A stretch of DNA of 64,000 nucleotides, from positions 1,054,001 through 1,118,000 of the forward strand of contig NZ_PGEX01000001.1 in assembly GCF_002797675.1 (NCBI RefSeq), read 5' to 3'. Made by a program: the position numbers and the translations under genes. Positions within the stretch are counted from its first letter, which is position 1. Every line of letters begins with the position of its first letter. This document shows, piece after piece, positions 1 through 9,600 of this stretch. Below the pieces are notes generated by a model that saw only the letters and a program-made list of their open reading frames with translations, made no database searches and was not told where the DNA came from. The stretch is from Hallerella succinigenes (GTDB lineage Bacteria > Fibrobacterota > Fibrobacteria > Fibrobacterales > Fibrobacteraceae).

Positions 1-2484
1 GCGGGTAAGTTTCGCGCCTTCGGCTATTTCACCTACTAGGTCATATTTTACCGTTGATGAAGATACTGTAGAAGCCTTCTTGCGGACAGTCTTTGTCGCA
101 CCGAACGCATCAACTCCGGTCTGGTCGGCTTCGGTAATCACGTATGTCAGTTCACTCACCATCAAATTGTCATTGATACTCTTGGCGGCCTTTTCCACAA
201 GTTCTGCACTGTCATAATCGACGGTATAGACATACTTGTGATTCAGGCGTTTCCACAAATCCTGAAATTCCTGCTTGTAGTAGTTCGCGTTCAAGACGCT
301 TGCTGGAACTTCGGTCGCATTTCCGTCTTCAACCATCGTTTCGAGCGCAAGTTCCGTATCGAATGTCGCCTGCACGAGTTTATGAATGCTAGTTTCCATT
401 CCGGCCAGTTTACCACCCATCGCAGCAAGCGTTCCGGCATCCTTGTGCATCTTATATCTTTCGGTGACTCGCCCCTTTTCATCGACATAATCGTTGCTGT
501 AAAGGTATGCAAATACAAGGCTTGCTTCGGCATCTGAAAGCGTATGCTTTTCACCACCGACCATTTCAATCGATTTCCCGAAGAAGTAATCCTTGTTGGC
601 CAGCGTCGGCCTATCGCGAAGCGCTTCCCTGATTTCGGACTGCAAACCACTTACAAATGCGGCGTAATCTTCGTTGGCAATGACAGTCAGTTTGTTCAGG
701 TTATGGATGTTTTCACCCAAGACTTCCAAATCCTGGCGATCACCATCCTGATTCACGCAAAGGCGTAACCCACGCCCCACCTCTTGCCTGCGGCGGACAT
801 TGGAACTAGCGTGGCGGAGCGTGCAAATTTGGAACACGTTCGGATTGTCCCAGCCTTCCTGCAACGCGGAATGGCTAAAGATGAACCGCACGGGATTCCC
901 AAAACTGAGCAGGAGTTCCTTATTTTTTAGAATAAGGTCGTAAGCGGAAACATCATCACTCATTCCGTCCAGTTTCTTTTCGGCCTTGCTATCGCAGGCG
1001 TGGCCTTTCTTGTCGATAGAGAAATATCCCTTATGCGTATCTTCGGCAGTAATCCCTTTTAGATACTTTTGATAATCGTCATCGAAAAAAGTCAGTTTTT
1101 CAGAAACAATGTTGTTGTATTCTTCTTCGAACGTTTTCCAGAGGAAACCCTTGACCTCGTCATCGCCTTCATAGCTCTTGTAATTTGCGACTTCATCAAT
1201 GAAAAACAGCGAAAGGCACTTGATTCCCTTCTTGAAAAGCTCTTCTTCTTTTTTGAAGTGGGCTTCGATGGTTTCGCGGATTTGCAAACGCTGCATCGTC
1301 TTTGCATCCGTATCGTTTACGACTTGGCCCTTGTAAATTACTTTACCGTTAGTAAAAACAACCTGGTTTGCGAGCGGATCGATTTCCGCAATGGTGAAAC
1401 CGTCATACGCATTGGTCCCGCTAGCAACGGAAAGCTTATCGCCATATTCAAACTTGCGATATTCCCGGCTGATTCCGGAACCCTTCTTGACTTCAAGTTG
1501 AATTTTTGCAACAGGAGCCTTTTTCGGATCTAGGATAATATCGTCTAGATACAGGTACGCAGCCGTTCCCGCCAAGTTTTTTGCAGTAAGTGTCTTGACT
1601 TGAATTTTCTTCACGAGTTTTTGGCGGTAGGCGTCAAGAGCGTCCAAGGCATAGATGAGATTGTGCTGGATCTTATGCGTTGCGGAGTAGTTCAAGATGA
1701 ACAGCGGCTTGAACGCCTGCATGGTCTTCTGGGTGACAGTTCCTTCAAGTTTCTGAGGTTCATCCAGAATGACAATCGGATGGTTTGCCGCCAGCACGTC
1801 AATGGGCCTACGGCTCCCGAATTCATCGCGCCTGTCAAAAATTTTTCTGTTCGCTTCGGGAATTTTCTTGCCTTCGGCAATTTTCTTCTTGTAATCTTCT
1901 TCGTTGAACGATGATGCAAACGCCTGGGCGTTAATAATCATTACATTGATGCCGGCATCGCTCGAATAGGAATCAATCTGCTGCAAATGGTCGCTGTTGT
2001 AGATGAAATAGCGGGCCTTTTTGCCGTAATATTCCATAAAATGGTCTTCAAGCGTCTGGAAACTCTTATAAACGCCTTCGCGAATCGCCTTACTCGGCAC
2101 AATAACTATGAACTTGCTCCAGCCATACCGCTTGTTGAGTTCGAACATGGTCTTGAGATACACGTAAGTCTTGCCTGTACCCGTTTCCATTTCGATATCG
2201 AGGCGGCAAGCTTCCACGCCGGACTTTACGATGCTTGCAGAGCGCTTGATGTCGCAGATATCCTGCGACTTGTGGATGTTTGCGAGCAGTTCGCTTTCGG
2301 AAAGTTCGATATCGTGGTTACGGAAGCCCGCATCGTCCTGATCGAATACGTTTACTTGACCTTTGCGCTTACCCAAGTCACGGCGATAAACGGTATTGTC
2401 GTAGCAAGGCTGCCCCGCAAAAACGTTTACGGTATTTTCGACAGCATCGGTCTGGTATTGCTGAATCTTGAACTTGAATTTCAT
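1..2484 (-). CDS. res: Type III restriction-modification enzyme, Res subunit (3' end outside window)
   Basis: An uninterrupted minus-strand frame of 828 codons begins at the ATG at 2484 and runs off the left edge, so the C-terminal endonuclease part is not visible. Superfamily 2 helicase motifs are clear: Walker A METGTGKT (residues 99-106), Walker B ILDEPQKL (DEPQ 241-244, the type III Res variant of DEAD), SATH near 270, EGWDNPNVF near 538 and RRQEVGRGLRL near 565. Res subunits hydrolyse ATP, move along DNA with Mod, and cut when two unmethylated sites are engaged. The Mod gene lies upstream on the same strand (3952-5976), but an AAA ATPase gene separates the two, which is unusual because mod and res normally adjoin. 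The gap to the ATPase stop codon is only 15 bp, so co-transcription is likely. Confidence 0.92.
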   Translation of the reverse strand, partial: MKFKFKIQQYQTDAVENTVNVFAGQPCYDNTVYRRDLGKRKGQVNVFDQDDAGFRNHDIELSESELLANIHKSQDICDIKRSASIVKSGVEACRLDIEMETGTGKTYVYLKTMFELNKRYGWSKFIVIVPSKAIREGVYKSFQTLEDHFMEYYGKKARYFIYNSDHLQQIDSYSSDAGINVMIINAQAFASSFNEEDYKKKIAEGKKIPEANRKIFDRRDEFGSRRPIDVLAANHPIVILDEPQKLEGTVTQKTMQAFKPLFILNYSATHKIQHNLIYALDALDAYRQKLVKKIQVKTLTAKNLAGTAAYLYLDDIILDPKKAPVAKIQLEVKKGSGISREYRKFEYGDKLSVASGTNAYDGFTIAEIDPLANQVVFTNGKVIYKGQVVNDTDAKTMQRLQIRETIEAHFKKEEELFKKGIKCLSLFFIDEVANYKSYEGDDEVKGFLWKTFEEEYNNIVSEKLTFFDDDYQKYLKGITAEDTHKGYFSIDKKGHACDSKAEKKLDGMSDDVSAYDLILKNKELLLSFGNPVRFIFSHSALQEGWDNPNVFQICTLRHASSNVRRRQEVGRGLRLCVNQDGDRQDLEVLGENIHNLNKLTVIANEDYAAFVSGLQSEIREALRDRPTLANKDYFFGKSIEMVGGEKHTLSDAEASLVFAYLYSNDYVDEKGRVTERYKMHKDAGTLAAMGGKLAGMETSIHKLVQATFDTELALETMVEDGNATEVPASVLNANYYKQEFQDLWKRLNHKYVYTVDYDSAELVEKAAKSINDNLMVSELTYVITEADQTGVDAFGATKTVRKKASTVSSSTVKYDLVGEIAEGAKLTR

Positions 2485-2499
2485 TTGTTTACAGTTTCA

Positions 2500-3828
2500 C
2501 TAGAGAAAAGGTGTGTAATAAATGGGAAGGCATGTTACGGGACCATCTTTTTGATAATCCTTCGTATAAAGCAAAATTCTTTCGCCAATCCGCGACGAAA
2601 ACTTTTCGCAGAACATATCAAGGGATTTATGAGTCTTGTAACCGGACGATTTTACTTCGATAGGAACAATCTTCTTGCCCTTGGTAAGAAGAAAATCAAT
2701 TTCGTAATTGTGCTTATTTTCCGTAGGGAATGTGTAATAGAAGACTTCGTAGCCCTTCGTTTTCAACATCTGTGCAACAAGGTTTTCATAGACATAGCCC
2801 ATATTGGACTCTAACTTATCTGAAAGTAGTTTTCTATAAATTTCGTTTTCCGTATATAATTTATCCTTAAAAGCGAGAGTTACAAACAGGCCTGTATCCG
2901 CAAGAAACATCTTGTAAACGTTGAAATCAGCGAACATTCCCATGCCTACTTGAGGGTCGTTCGCGTGATGAGCGATTGTCACCGTCTTACTACTTTCTAT
3001 TTCTGCAATCAGCTCTTTGGTCTTATCTGAACTTTGTCGTTTGATAGTCTTTCCGAACTGATATCTCGATGCGTTGCTATTCAACTGGGCTGGGATTGCC
3101 GAAAAAATTTTGGACGCACGGCCAGACGGATCAATACGGAAAAAATCCGATTCATAAATTTCAAGAATTCCACGTTTGACTTCATCCACCGCACTCATGT
3201 CATTCGATTGAAGATAAGCTTCTACCGCTTGTGGCATACCCCCAACCAGCATATAGAGTCGGAGGTCTCGCATCCAGCGACGATGCACTGCCTCGCCCAT
3301 AGGCCGCTTCATCATGAAAGCGTCATGCATCTGTCCAAGAGATACCGTGTTTCCGATAGCCCAGTAGAATTCTTCGAAATCAAGGGGATAAAGCGTTTCG
3401 GCATGTTCTTCACTCGGGATTACAATTCCCTTGATGTTTTTCTTCAGCGACAATAGGGAGCCGGTTTCGATATAGTCGTAACGACCATCCTTCACCAAAT
3501 GCTTTATAGCCTGCCTTGCCAGAGGCTGCATCTGCACTTCATCAAAAATAATGACGGATTCACGCTTGTGCAAAGATACCCCGAAAATGTTCTGCAGACG
3601 CAAGAAGAAAAAGTCCAAATCCATCATGTTGCTAAAAAGGTCGTCGATTTCCTTGGATTTTCTTGAAAAATCCACTAGAATGTAGGATTTATACTCCCTT
3701 TTCGCGAATTCTTCCACCAGAGTAGATTTGCCAACACGGCGAGCCCCTTTCAATAGCAAGGCCGTTTTTCCGGGACGCTTATTTTTCCACTGGAGCATGG
3801 TTGCATACATCTTACGTTTAAAGATCAT
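2500..3828 (-). CDS. AAA ATPase with DUF4143-type C-terminal domain
   Basis: 442 aa. The N-terminal ATPase has Walker A GARRVGKSTL near residue 30 and Walker B VIIFDEVQM near 95, followed by the helical DUF4143 region. The C-terminus has a PD-(D/E)XK-like pattern, EIDFLLTKGKKIVPIEVKS. This family (AAA_14 plus DUF4143) is very common in host-associated bacteria. Its biochemical role is not established, and I do not assign one. It sits between mod and res, and its 123-bp upstream region carries three copies of a 12-mer, so it probably has its own promoter. It may be a separate cassette inserted into the restriction operon, or a true accessory of it. The family call is firm; the role is unknown. 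Confidence 0.85.
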   Translation of the reverse strand: MIFKRKMYATMLQWKNKRPGKTALLLKGARRVGKSTLVEEFAKREYKSYILVDFSRKSKEIDDLFSNMMDLDFFFLRLQNIFGVSLHKRESVIIFDEVQMQPLARQAIKHLVKDGRYDYIETGSLLSLKKNIKGIVIPSEEHAETLYPLDFEEFYWAIGNTVSLGQMHDAFMMKRPMGEAVHRRWMRDLRLYMLVGGMPQAVEAYLQSNDMSAVDEVKRGILEIYESDFFRIDPSGRASKIFSAIPAQLNSNASRYQFGKTIKRQSSDKTKELIAEIESSKTVTIAHHANDPQVGMGMFADFNVYKMFLADTGLFVTLAFKDKLYTENEIYRKLLSDKLESNMGYVYENLVAQMLKTKGYEVFYYTFPTENKHNYEIDFLLTKGKKIVPIEVKSSGYKTHKSLDMFCEKFSSRIGERILLYTKDYQKDGPVTCLPIYYTPFL

Positions 3829-3857
3829 TTCTAGCCTCTTTTTTGCCTAAAATACAC

Positions 3858-3948
3858 ACATTTTACAGAAATCGCAAAATGTTTTAGTTGTAAAACTACA
3901 TAAATCGCAAAATGTTTAAGCAAGAACCAATCATTTTCGCAAAATGTT
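3858..3948. promoter_or_regulatory. Iterated 12-mer upstream of the AAA/DUF4143 gene
   Basis: TCGCAAAATGTT occurs at 3872-3883, 3905-3916 and 3937-3948, spaced 33 and 32 bp (about three helical turns). The leftmost copy also has an opposed half-site, ACATTTT at 3858-3864, facing AAAATGT at 3876-3882, which makes a dyad. Regular phasing just upstream of a start codon suggests operator sites, possibly for autoregulation. That function is inferred. Confidence 0.5.
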
Positions 3949-3951
3949 CAG

Positions 3952-5976
3952 CTAGATAACCTTGCGTTTGGTGGTAGGGCTGTAGTGGACAAAGAGTTGT
4001 TCGAAGTTGTCGAGAACCTTGTCGCTTTCGAGACCGAGATTACGCATATAGAAATAGTAAGGTTTTTCGCTATCGGGAACGTCAATGACCGCTTTGATGA
4101 GTTTTTCGGTGATTCCTTCGTCAAAACAGGCAACAAGGTAATTGCCGTTCACGAAATAGACCGTCTTGCCCTCGATGGTGCGTTCTTCAATCTTGCTGGA
4201 GAGCGGCAGGTTGCATTCGGGCATTACCTGGAAAAGTAAGTCGAGCGGAGTGCGGTCTTCCTTGACGTTGTTTACGTCAAAAATGTCTGCGGAATCTGTT
4301 TCTGCAGGGCTGTAATATACGTCCTTCATGTTGCTATCGGCAAGTTTTAACACACGGAAACCGATGTCGAGGTCCTTCGCCTTTTCGCCAAATTCTTCCT
4401 TGATTTTATTACCTGCACGGCGGATGCGTTCCTTGCCAATTTCACAGATGTTCTTGTAGCCGGCCTTATAGGCCTCGGAATCTTCCGCAGTCGCTTCGGG
4501 GAGCTGAACGCAGATAAATTTGCGTTTGCCACCATCTTCGGCATTGAGTTGCATTACAGCGTGGGCGGTTGTAGCAGAGCCGGAGAAGAAGTCGAGAATA
4601 ATTGAATTGTTCACTTTTTTTACACTTTCGCCTTCTTCATCTTGATAAAAAGTGGTAACCATTTTCATCAAAAAAATCAACAATTCAACAGACTTTGGGT
4701 AATCAAATCCTTTTATTTCTAAATCTCTTATATTTTTATTTCCGTTTGTAGTATAAATATCCGTGATGATATCTTTAACAGCTGTATAATCAAAATCACG
4801 TCTTTTAGAATAAATTTTAAACGAATTATCTTTTTTTATAAATTCCAAATCATTTGACTCTCGAAGTATTTTTTCTTTACTCCAACGATAAGCGTGATAT
4901 TTATGAACGCCATCATTACATGGATGAGGTGGAATTTTAACATATCCGCTGTGTATATGAGTTTCAGAAACAGCTTCTATTTTTATATCTCCATCCGTTT
5001 CTCTATAATAAATATCAAATACAAGTGTTGGACGAGTTTCTTCATTAAATTTAGAATTTCCATTATACAATTCATGTGTTATTATATAGGCTCCCTTTGC
5101 ATCGGTTTTTATATCCGCATTAATCCCATTATAAGAAGATGGCATTATTTGTTGCAACCAATTAGCACTTAAATTATAAACAGTCTGTTTCGTATTATTT
5201 TTTGAGTAAAGCAAAATATATTCATGTGTACCAGCAGCACCAACTCCCGAGATTTGACGTCCTTCTGGTTTATTCAGCCAAACAAAATTATTTAGAAAAT
5301 TCTGTTCCCCAAATATTTCATCACATATTTTCTTCAAATTTTCCTGTTCATTATCATCAATGGAAATAAATATCACCCCGTCATCACTCAGCAAATTCCT
5401 TGCAATCTTCAGACGCGGATACATCATGTTCAGCCAGTCGGTATGGAAACGGCCATTGCTTTCGGTATTTTTCTCGAAGTTCTGCAAAAGCATGTTTCCG
5501 TCTTCGTCATACATTCCGCTCTTGGACTGAAATGATTCCGTATCTTCCTTGAAGTCATCATTATACACGAAGTCGTTGCCCGTATTGTAAGGCGGGTCAA
5601 TGTAAATCATCTTGACCTTGCCCAAATAATTTTCCTGGAGCAGCTTGAGAACTTCAAGGTTGTCGCCTTCGATGTAAAGGTTTTCCGTGTTGTCGAAATC
5701 TACAGATTCCGCTTTGCAGGGGCGCAGCGTCATGTTGGTGGGGGCATTCGCATTGTGGATAGCCTCGCGCTTGCCGGGCCAAGTAAACTGGTAGCGTTCT
5801 TCACCTTCGCCAATGGTGGCATGGCTCAGGTTTTCCTGCAATTTTTCAAAGTCAATAGCGGCCTTGACGTTGCCATTTTCGTCAACGGTTTCGGTGATGC
5901 ATTCCGGGAATAGGCACCCGATTTTCTTGATGTTTTCGTTTACCATATCAAGGCTGTGCATGGTTGCTTTTTCCAT
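3952..5976 (-). CDS. mod: Type III DNA (adenine-N6) methyltransferase, Mod subunit
   Basis: 674 aa. Mod recognises the target DNA and methylates one adenine; with Res it forms the restriction complex. The catalytic DPPY is at residues 127-130 (YIDPPYNTGNDF), and the SAM-binding motif FFSGSATTAHA lies later, near 462, which is the beta-class order typical of type III Mod. Between them (about residues 205-455) is the target-recognition region, whose DNA is visibly more AT-rich than the rest of the gene. I chose the ATG at 5976 because GGAG lies 7 nt upstream; a longer frame to 6135 would overlap the preceding gene heavily. With the chosen start, the overlap with the DUF4391 gene is 29 bp, which suggests translational coupling. 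Confidence 0.94.
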   Translation of the reverse strand: MEKATMHSLDMVNENIKKIGCLFPECITETVDENGNVKAAIDFEKLQENLSHATIGEGEERYQFTWPGKREAIHNANAPTNMTLRPCKAESVDFDNTENLYIEGDNLEVLKLLQENYLGKVKMIYIDPPYNTGNDFVYNDDFKEDTESFQSKSGMYDEDGNMLLQNFEKNTESNGRFHTDWLNMMYPRLKIARNLLSDDGVIFISIDDNEQENLKKICDEIFGEQNFLNNFVWLNKPEGRQISGVGAAGTHEYILLYSKNNTKQTVYNLSANWLQQIMPSSYNGINADIKTDAKGAYIITHELYNGNSKFNEETRPTLVFDIYYRETDGDIKIEAVSETHIHSGYVKIPPHPCNDGVHKYHAYRWSKEKILRESNDLEFIKKDNSFKIYSKRRDFDYTAVKDIITDIYTTNGNKNIRDLEIKGFDYPKSVELLIFLMKMVTTFYQDEEGESVKKVNNSIILDFFSGSATTAHAVMQLNAEDGGKRKFICVQLPEATAEDSEAYKAGYKNICEIGKERIRRAGNKIKEEFGEKAKDLDIGFRVLKLADSNMKDVYYSPAETDSADIFDVNNVKEDRTPLDLLFQVMPECNLPLSSKIEERTIEGKTVYFVNGNYLVACFDEGITEKLIKAVIDVPDSEKPYYFYMRNLGLESDKVLDNFEQLFVHYSPTTKRKVI

Positions 5977-6604
5977 TTTGGTACTCCGTAAGTTGAGATT
6001 CCAAGTCTCGTTTGCGGTTAAAAAATTCCAGTTTGCGGGCGGGTTGGTTTTCGGAGCGAGCCTTCTTTTCAAGGTTCGCAATTTCTTTCTGCAACTTGGC
6101 GATGTGTTCCTGAATATCCAAGTTCTCGGCAACACTCAAGGCATCGCTCCAAAGGTTGCCCGCCACCTGTTTCACAATTCCGTTCCAAACATCATCCAGA
6201 TTGAGGCCGCTAAAGCTGAAGCGAAATTCCCCGGCCAGCACCCAATCCTTTGATACCACGATATGTTCGTCATACTTCAGCGCAAAACGGACCACATCGC
6301 CATAGCTCAAAGCGAGAAGAATGTTCTTTTGTCCAATGCGATGCAGCAGGGTTTCCACATTCTTCGGGTTGAACTGTTTTCGCTTCATCGAGACCCGAGC
6401 CACATAAAAGCCCTTTACGCGGGCGCCCGCTGCTACGGGCAAGCTCTTTGTAGAAACGACGTTTGTAATGACGACTTGTGCAATATCCTCATTAAAAGTC
6501 GCCTTTTGAGATGTAGATGCCGGTGCAAGCATTCCCACGCGTCCCAGCAGGGCATCTTTTGCCACAATCTTTTTAATTTCAGAATCTACAGGAAATCCAA
6601 ACAT
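5948..6604 (-). CDS. DUF4391 domain protein
   Basis: 218 aa, matching the DUF4391 family in overall pattern: an N-terminal alpha/beta part, the segment FSGLNLDDVWNGIVKQVAG near residue 135, and a charged C-terminal coiled coil (about 165-205, rich in K, E and L). It has no signal peptide or membrane segment, so it should be cytoplasmic. It lies 9 bp downstream of a SNF2-type helicase gene and overlaps mod by 29 bp, so all three are probably translated from one mRNA. From memory, this family recurs beside type III mod genes. No biochemical function is known to me; a structural adaptor between the helicase and Mod is a guess. Confidence 0.8.
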   Translation of the reverse strand: MFGFPVDSEIKKIVAKDALLGRVGMLAPASTSQKATFNEDIAQVVITNVVSTKSLPVAAGARVKGFYVARVSMKRKQFNPKNVETLLHRIGQKNILLALSYGDVVRFALKYDEHIVVSKDWVLAGEFRFSFSGLNLDDVWNGIVKQVAGNLWSDALSVAENLDIQEHIAKLQKEIANLEKKARSENQPARKLEFFNRKRDLESQLTEYQNGKSNHAQP

Positions 6605-6613
6605 CGATAAATC

Positions 6614-9600
6614 CTAGCGTACCACCAAAAAGCAAATCAATTCAAAATCGTCAAGACCTTTGACAACTTCACTCTTGAAATCCACAAAGTCGCCATTCAA
6701 GAAACAATCCATTTGCGACTCCTCCTTTTTTGCCACAAGCGAGACAATAGCCTCCCCTAGCAACTTGGAATACTTCTTCATATCGCGACCATCTCGTGTT
6801 TCTTTATTGAACAAACGATATAAGCCAGCGATAGGTTCCGCTTGGTTCCTGCATAAGAGACGCATTTCGTCGAGTAACTTTTTCGGATTCAGATGATTGC
6901 AAACAATGTTGCCGTCATCGGTGATATACACCATGTAAAAGGGATGAATCGGATTACGCTTATCGACATTCACGTCTTTTACACGATTTTTTAGTACGTA
7001 TATCACGCCAGGCGGATTCTCTTTTGTCGCTTGAACCACAGAATGCAAACCTAGCGGAGCGTTTTCAATGTCGGGATGTTTCTTGACGTAATCCAGCAAA
7101 TCCAAATGGAATTCATTCAAGCCTAAATCGGTAATGCTAATGCCACCGTTCATCTCTTCAAGATCCACAACTTCTTCGCGGAGTTTTTGAAGTTGTGACT
7201 TGCGATATTCCAAATCGGCTTTTTCATTTTCATCGATGATATTGTCGTCACCCGTACTGGTCATATCAACGATTTTCATACGCACTTCAACACGTGCTTT
7301 AAGCTGGATATATTCGTCCAAAGTCACGTCGGGCCAAAAATTCACCAGTTGAATTTTATCATTCTTTGAACCAATGCGGTCAATACGTCCAAATCGCTGA
7401 ATAATACGAACCGGATTCCAATGGATGTCGTAATTCACCAAGAAATCCGAGTCCTGCAAGTTTTGGCCTTCACTAATACAATCTGTCGCAATCAACACGT
7501 CAATGATCGCAGTTTCCTTGGATTTCATGGCCGCCTTATTTTTTGAAATCGGAGAAAAACAAGTCAGGACTGTGTTCATGTCACGCTTTTTGAGCTTAGC
7601 AGTGGTGCGGCCTTCTTCGGTTCCCGAAATCATTGCGGTTTCTAAGCCAAATTTCGCTTTTACAAATGCAGAAACATGCGTGTAAAGGTAATCTGCAGTA
7701 TCGGCAAATGCAGTGAATACAATGACTTTCTTGTTACCATCATTGATAGGACTTTCAACTTTATTCTTAATGAGTGAAAGCAATTCTTGCAATTTTCCGT
7801 CGTGTTCAGGCGTCACGACAGATGTCATCGAAAGCAGACTATCTAACAAAGCGGAGTCCGTTGCAAGCGAAGCTCGCCACGAAACATAATCCATGTCAGC
7901 CAAATCAATGCGAAGGTGCTTTTTTACTCCATAAAGAACGTCATCGTTTTGGTCATCCGCATCAAAATCATCTGCAAAATTTCCAGTTGCAAATTCCGCT
8001 AATTCAATTTTTTGATGACTAGTCTTTTGCTTGATAAATCCATCGATTTCCTGAATTTTAGAATCAATTAGTTTTTTAATTTTCTTGACTGTAATGTTAA
8101 ATGAATAGACAGAACTTTCCATACGTTTGAGCAAGTTGATGCTCATTAATCGGCGAATACCCTGTTCACGGCCAGCCTGTGAAAGTGAACGATATTCATC
8201 ATCGGCTAATTCGTATTTTTCTCGGCAACTGGGAAGTATAAAACTGGTCGGCGTATAAACGCTCAGGTCTAATTTGCAGAGAAGCTCATAAACCTTATTG
8301 TAATCGCAAACGCCGGAAACATCGGTCAGCTTTGGACTTTTGCTAATCGGCTTTAAGCGTTCCGGGAATTTGCCGATATCAGCGGTATCGTAATAGCGCT
8401 GGATATGTTTACGGGAACGTGCGATTGTCACTGCATCGAGTACACGGAAAAAATCGCTATCGAGAAGCTTTAACAGATTTTCGGTCGTTCGGTCTTTGGC
8501 TTCAAACTTACTCCACGTGTTATACGCTTTTTGTGCATTTCTGAAAACTTCGCCAATTCCTTTATCTGTCGAAAGTTTGTCATTCATGTTTTCTTCTTTA
8601 CCTTCGTAAGCGAGCGCAAGTTGATTTTTCAAGTCGTTAAAGCGATTGTTCACAGGCGTTGCCGAAAGCATCAAAACTTTTGTCTTTACGCCTTGCTTAA
8701 TTACATTGTTCAAAAGAGTCGCATAACGGTTCATCTTGTCGATTTCGTCAAGTTCGAAATCATCATCGACCATTTTCCCTTTTGACGTTTTGTATTTACT
8801 GCCGTTTCTAAAGTTGTGCGATTCATCAATCACAACTAAATCAAACGCACTCCATTTAATACGCGAAAGGTCCGTTCCATTGGAATCTCCAGATTCTCGG
8901 TTCAAGTCCGTATGAAAAAGAACCGTATAACCGAGGCGATCCTCATAGACAGGATTATCTTCGTAAAAACCTCTGTACGTATTCCAGTTGTTCGCAAGCT
9001 TTTTAGGGCATAGGACTAGTACAGACTTGTTCCTGTTTTCGTAATACTTGATGACCGCTAGTGCCGTGAAAGTTTTTCCAAGACCGACGCTATCGGCTAA
9101 AATGCAGCCATTGTATTTTTCAAGCTTATTGATAACACCAAGAGCAGCATCCTTCTGGAAATTGTAAAGCATATTCCAGATTTTGCTCTGCTTAAAACCC
9201 GATTTTTCATTCGGAAGAGTATCTTCGGAAATGTCTTGCAAAAATTCGCTAAAGATATGGTAAAGCGTGACAAAGTAAATGAACGCAGGGGAATTTTCGT
9301 TATAGGCTGCGGAAATGTTTTCAATGACTGTTTCCGTTACATCTTGCATTTTGCCTGAATCATTCCATAAGGAATCAAACAGTTGCAAAAATTGTGACGA
9401 ATGAGGGGCTTCAAGCTTGGTCACAAAGTTGTAAATATTGTCGCCTCGTTCGCAACCCAAGTCAACTGTTGTAAAGCCTCGCAGTGGAGAATAAGATGTG
9501 GAATCCACGTTCGCAAATCCGAGCATGTGTTCGCTTGTAAAGTTCGATTTAAAACGAGCCTTTTCGCGAATCCATTCCGCACATTCGCGGGCTATTGCCT

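Noticed and set aside
1987-2814. 275-codon plus-strand frame antisense to res
   Set aside because: The minus strand encodes a complete set of helicase motifs through this region; the plus frame has no recognisable domain.
3858-3948. Three regularly spaced 12-mers considered as a CRISPR array
   Set aside because: The repeats are far too short, the spacers contain operon promoter DNA, and no cas gene is near. Operator-like repeats fit better.
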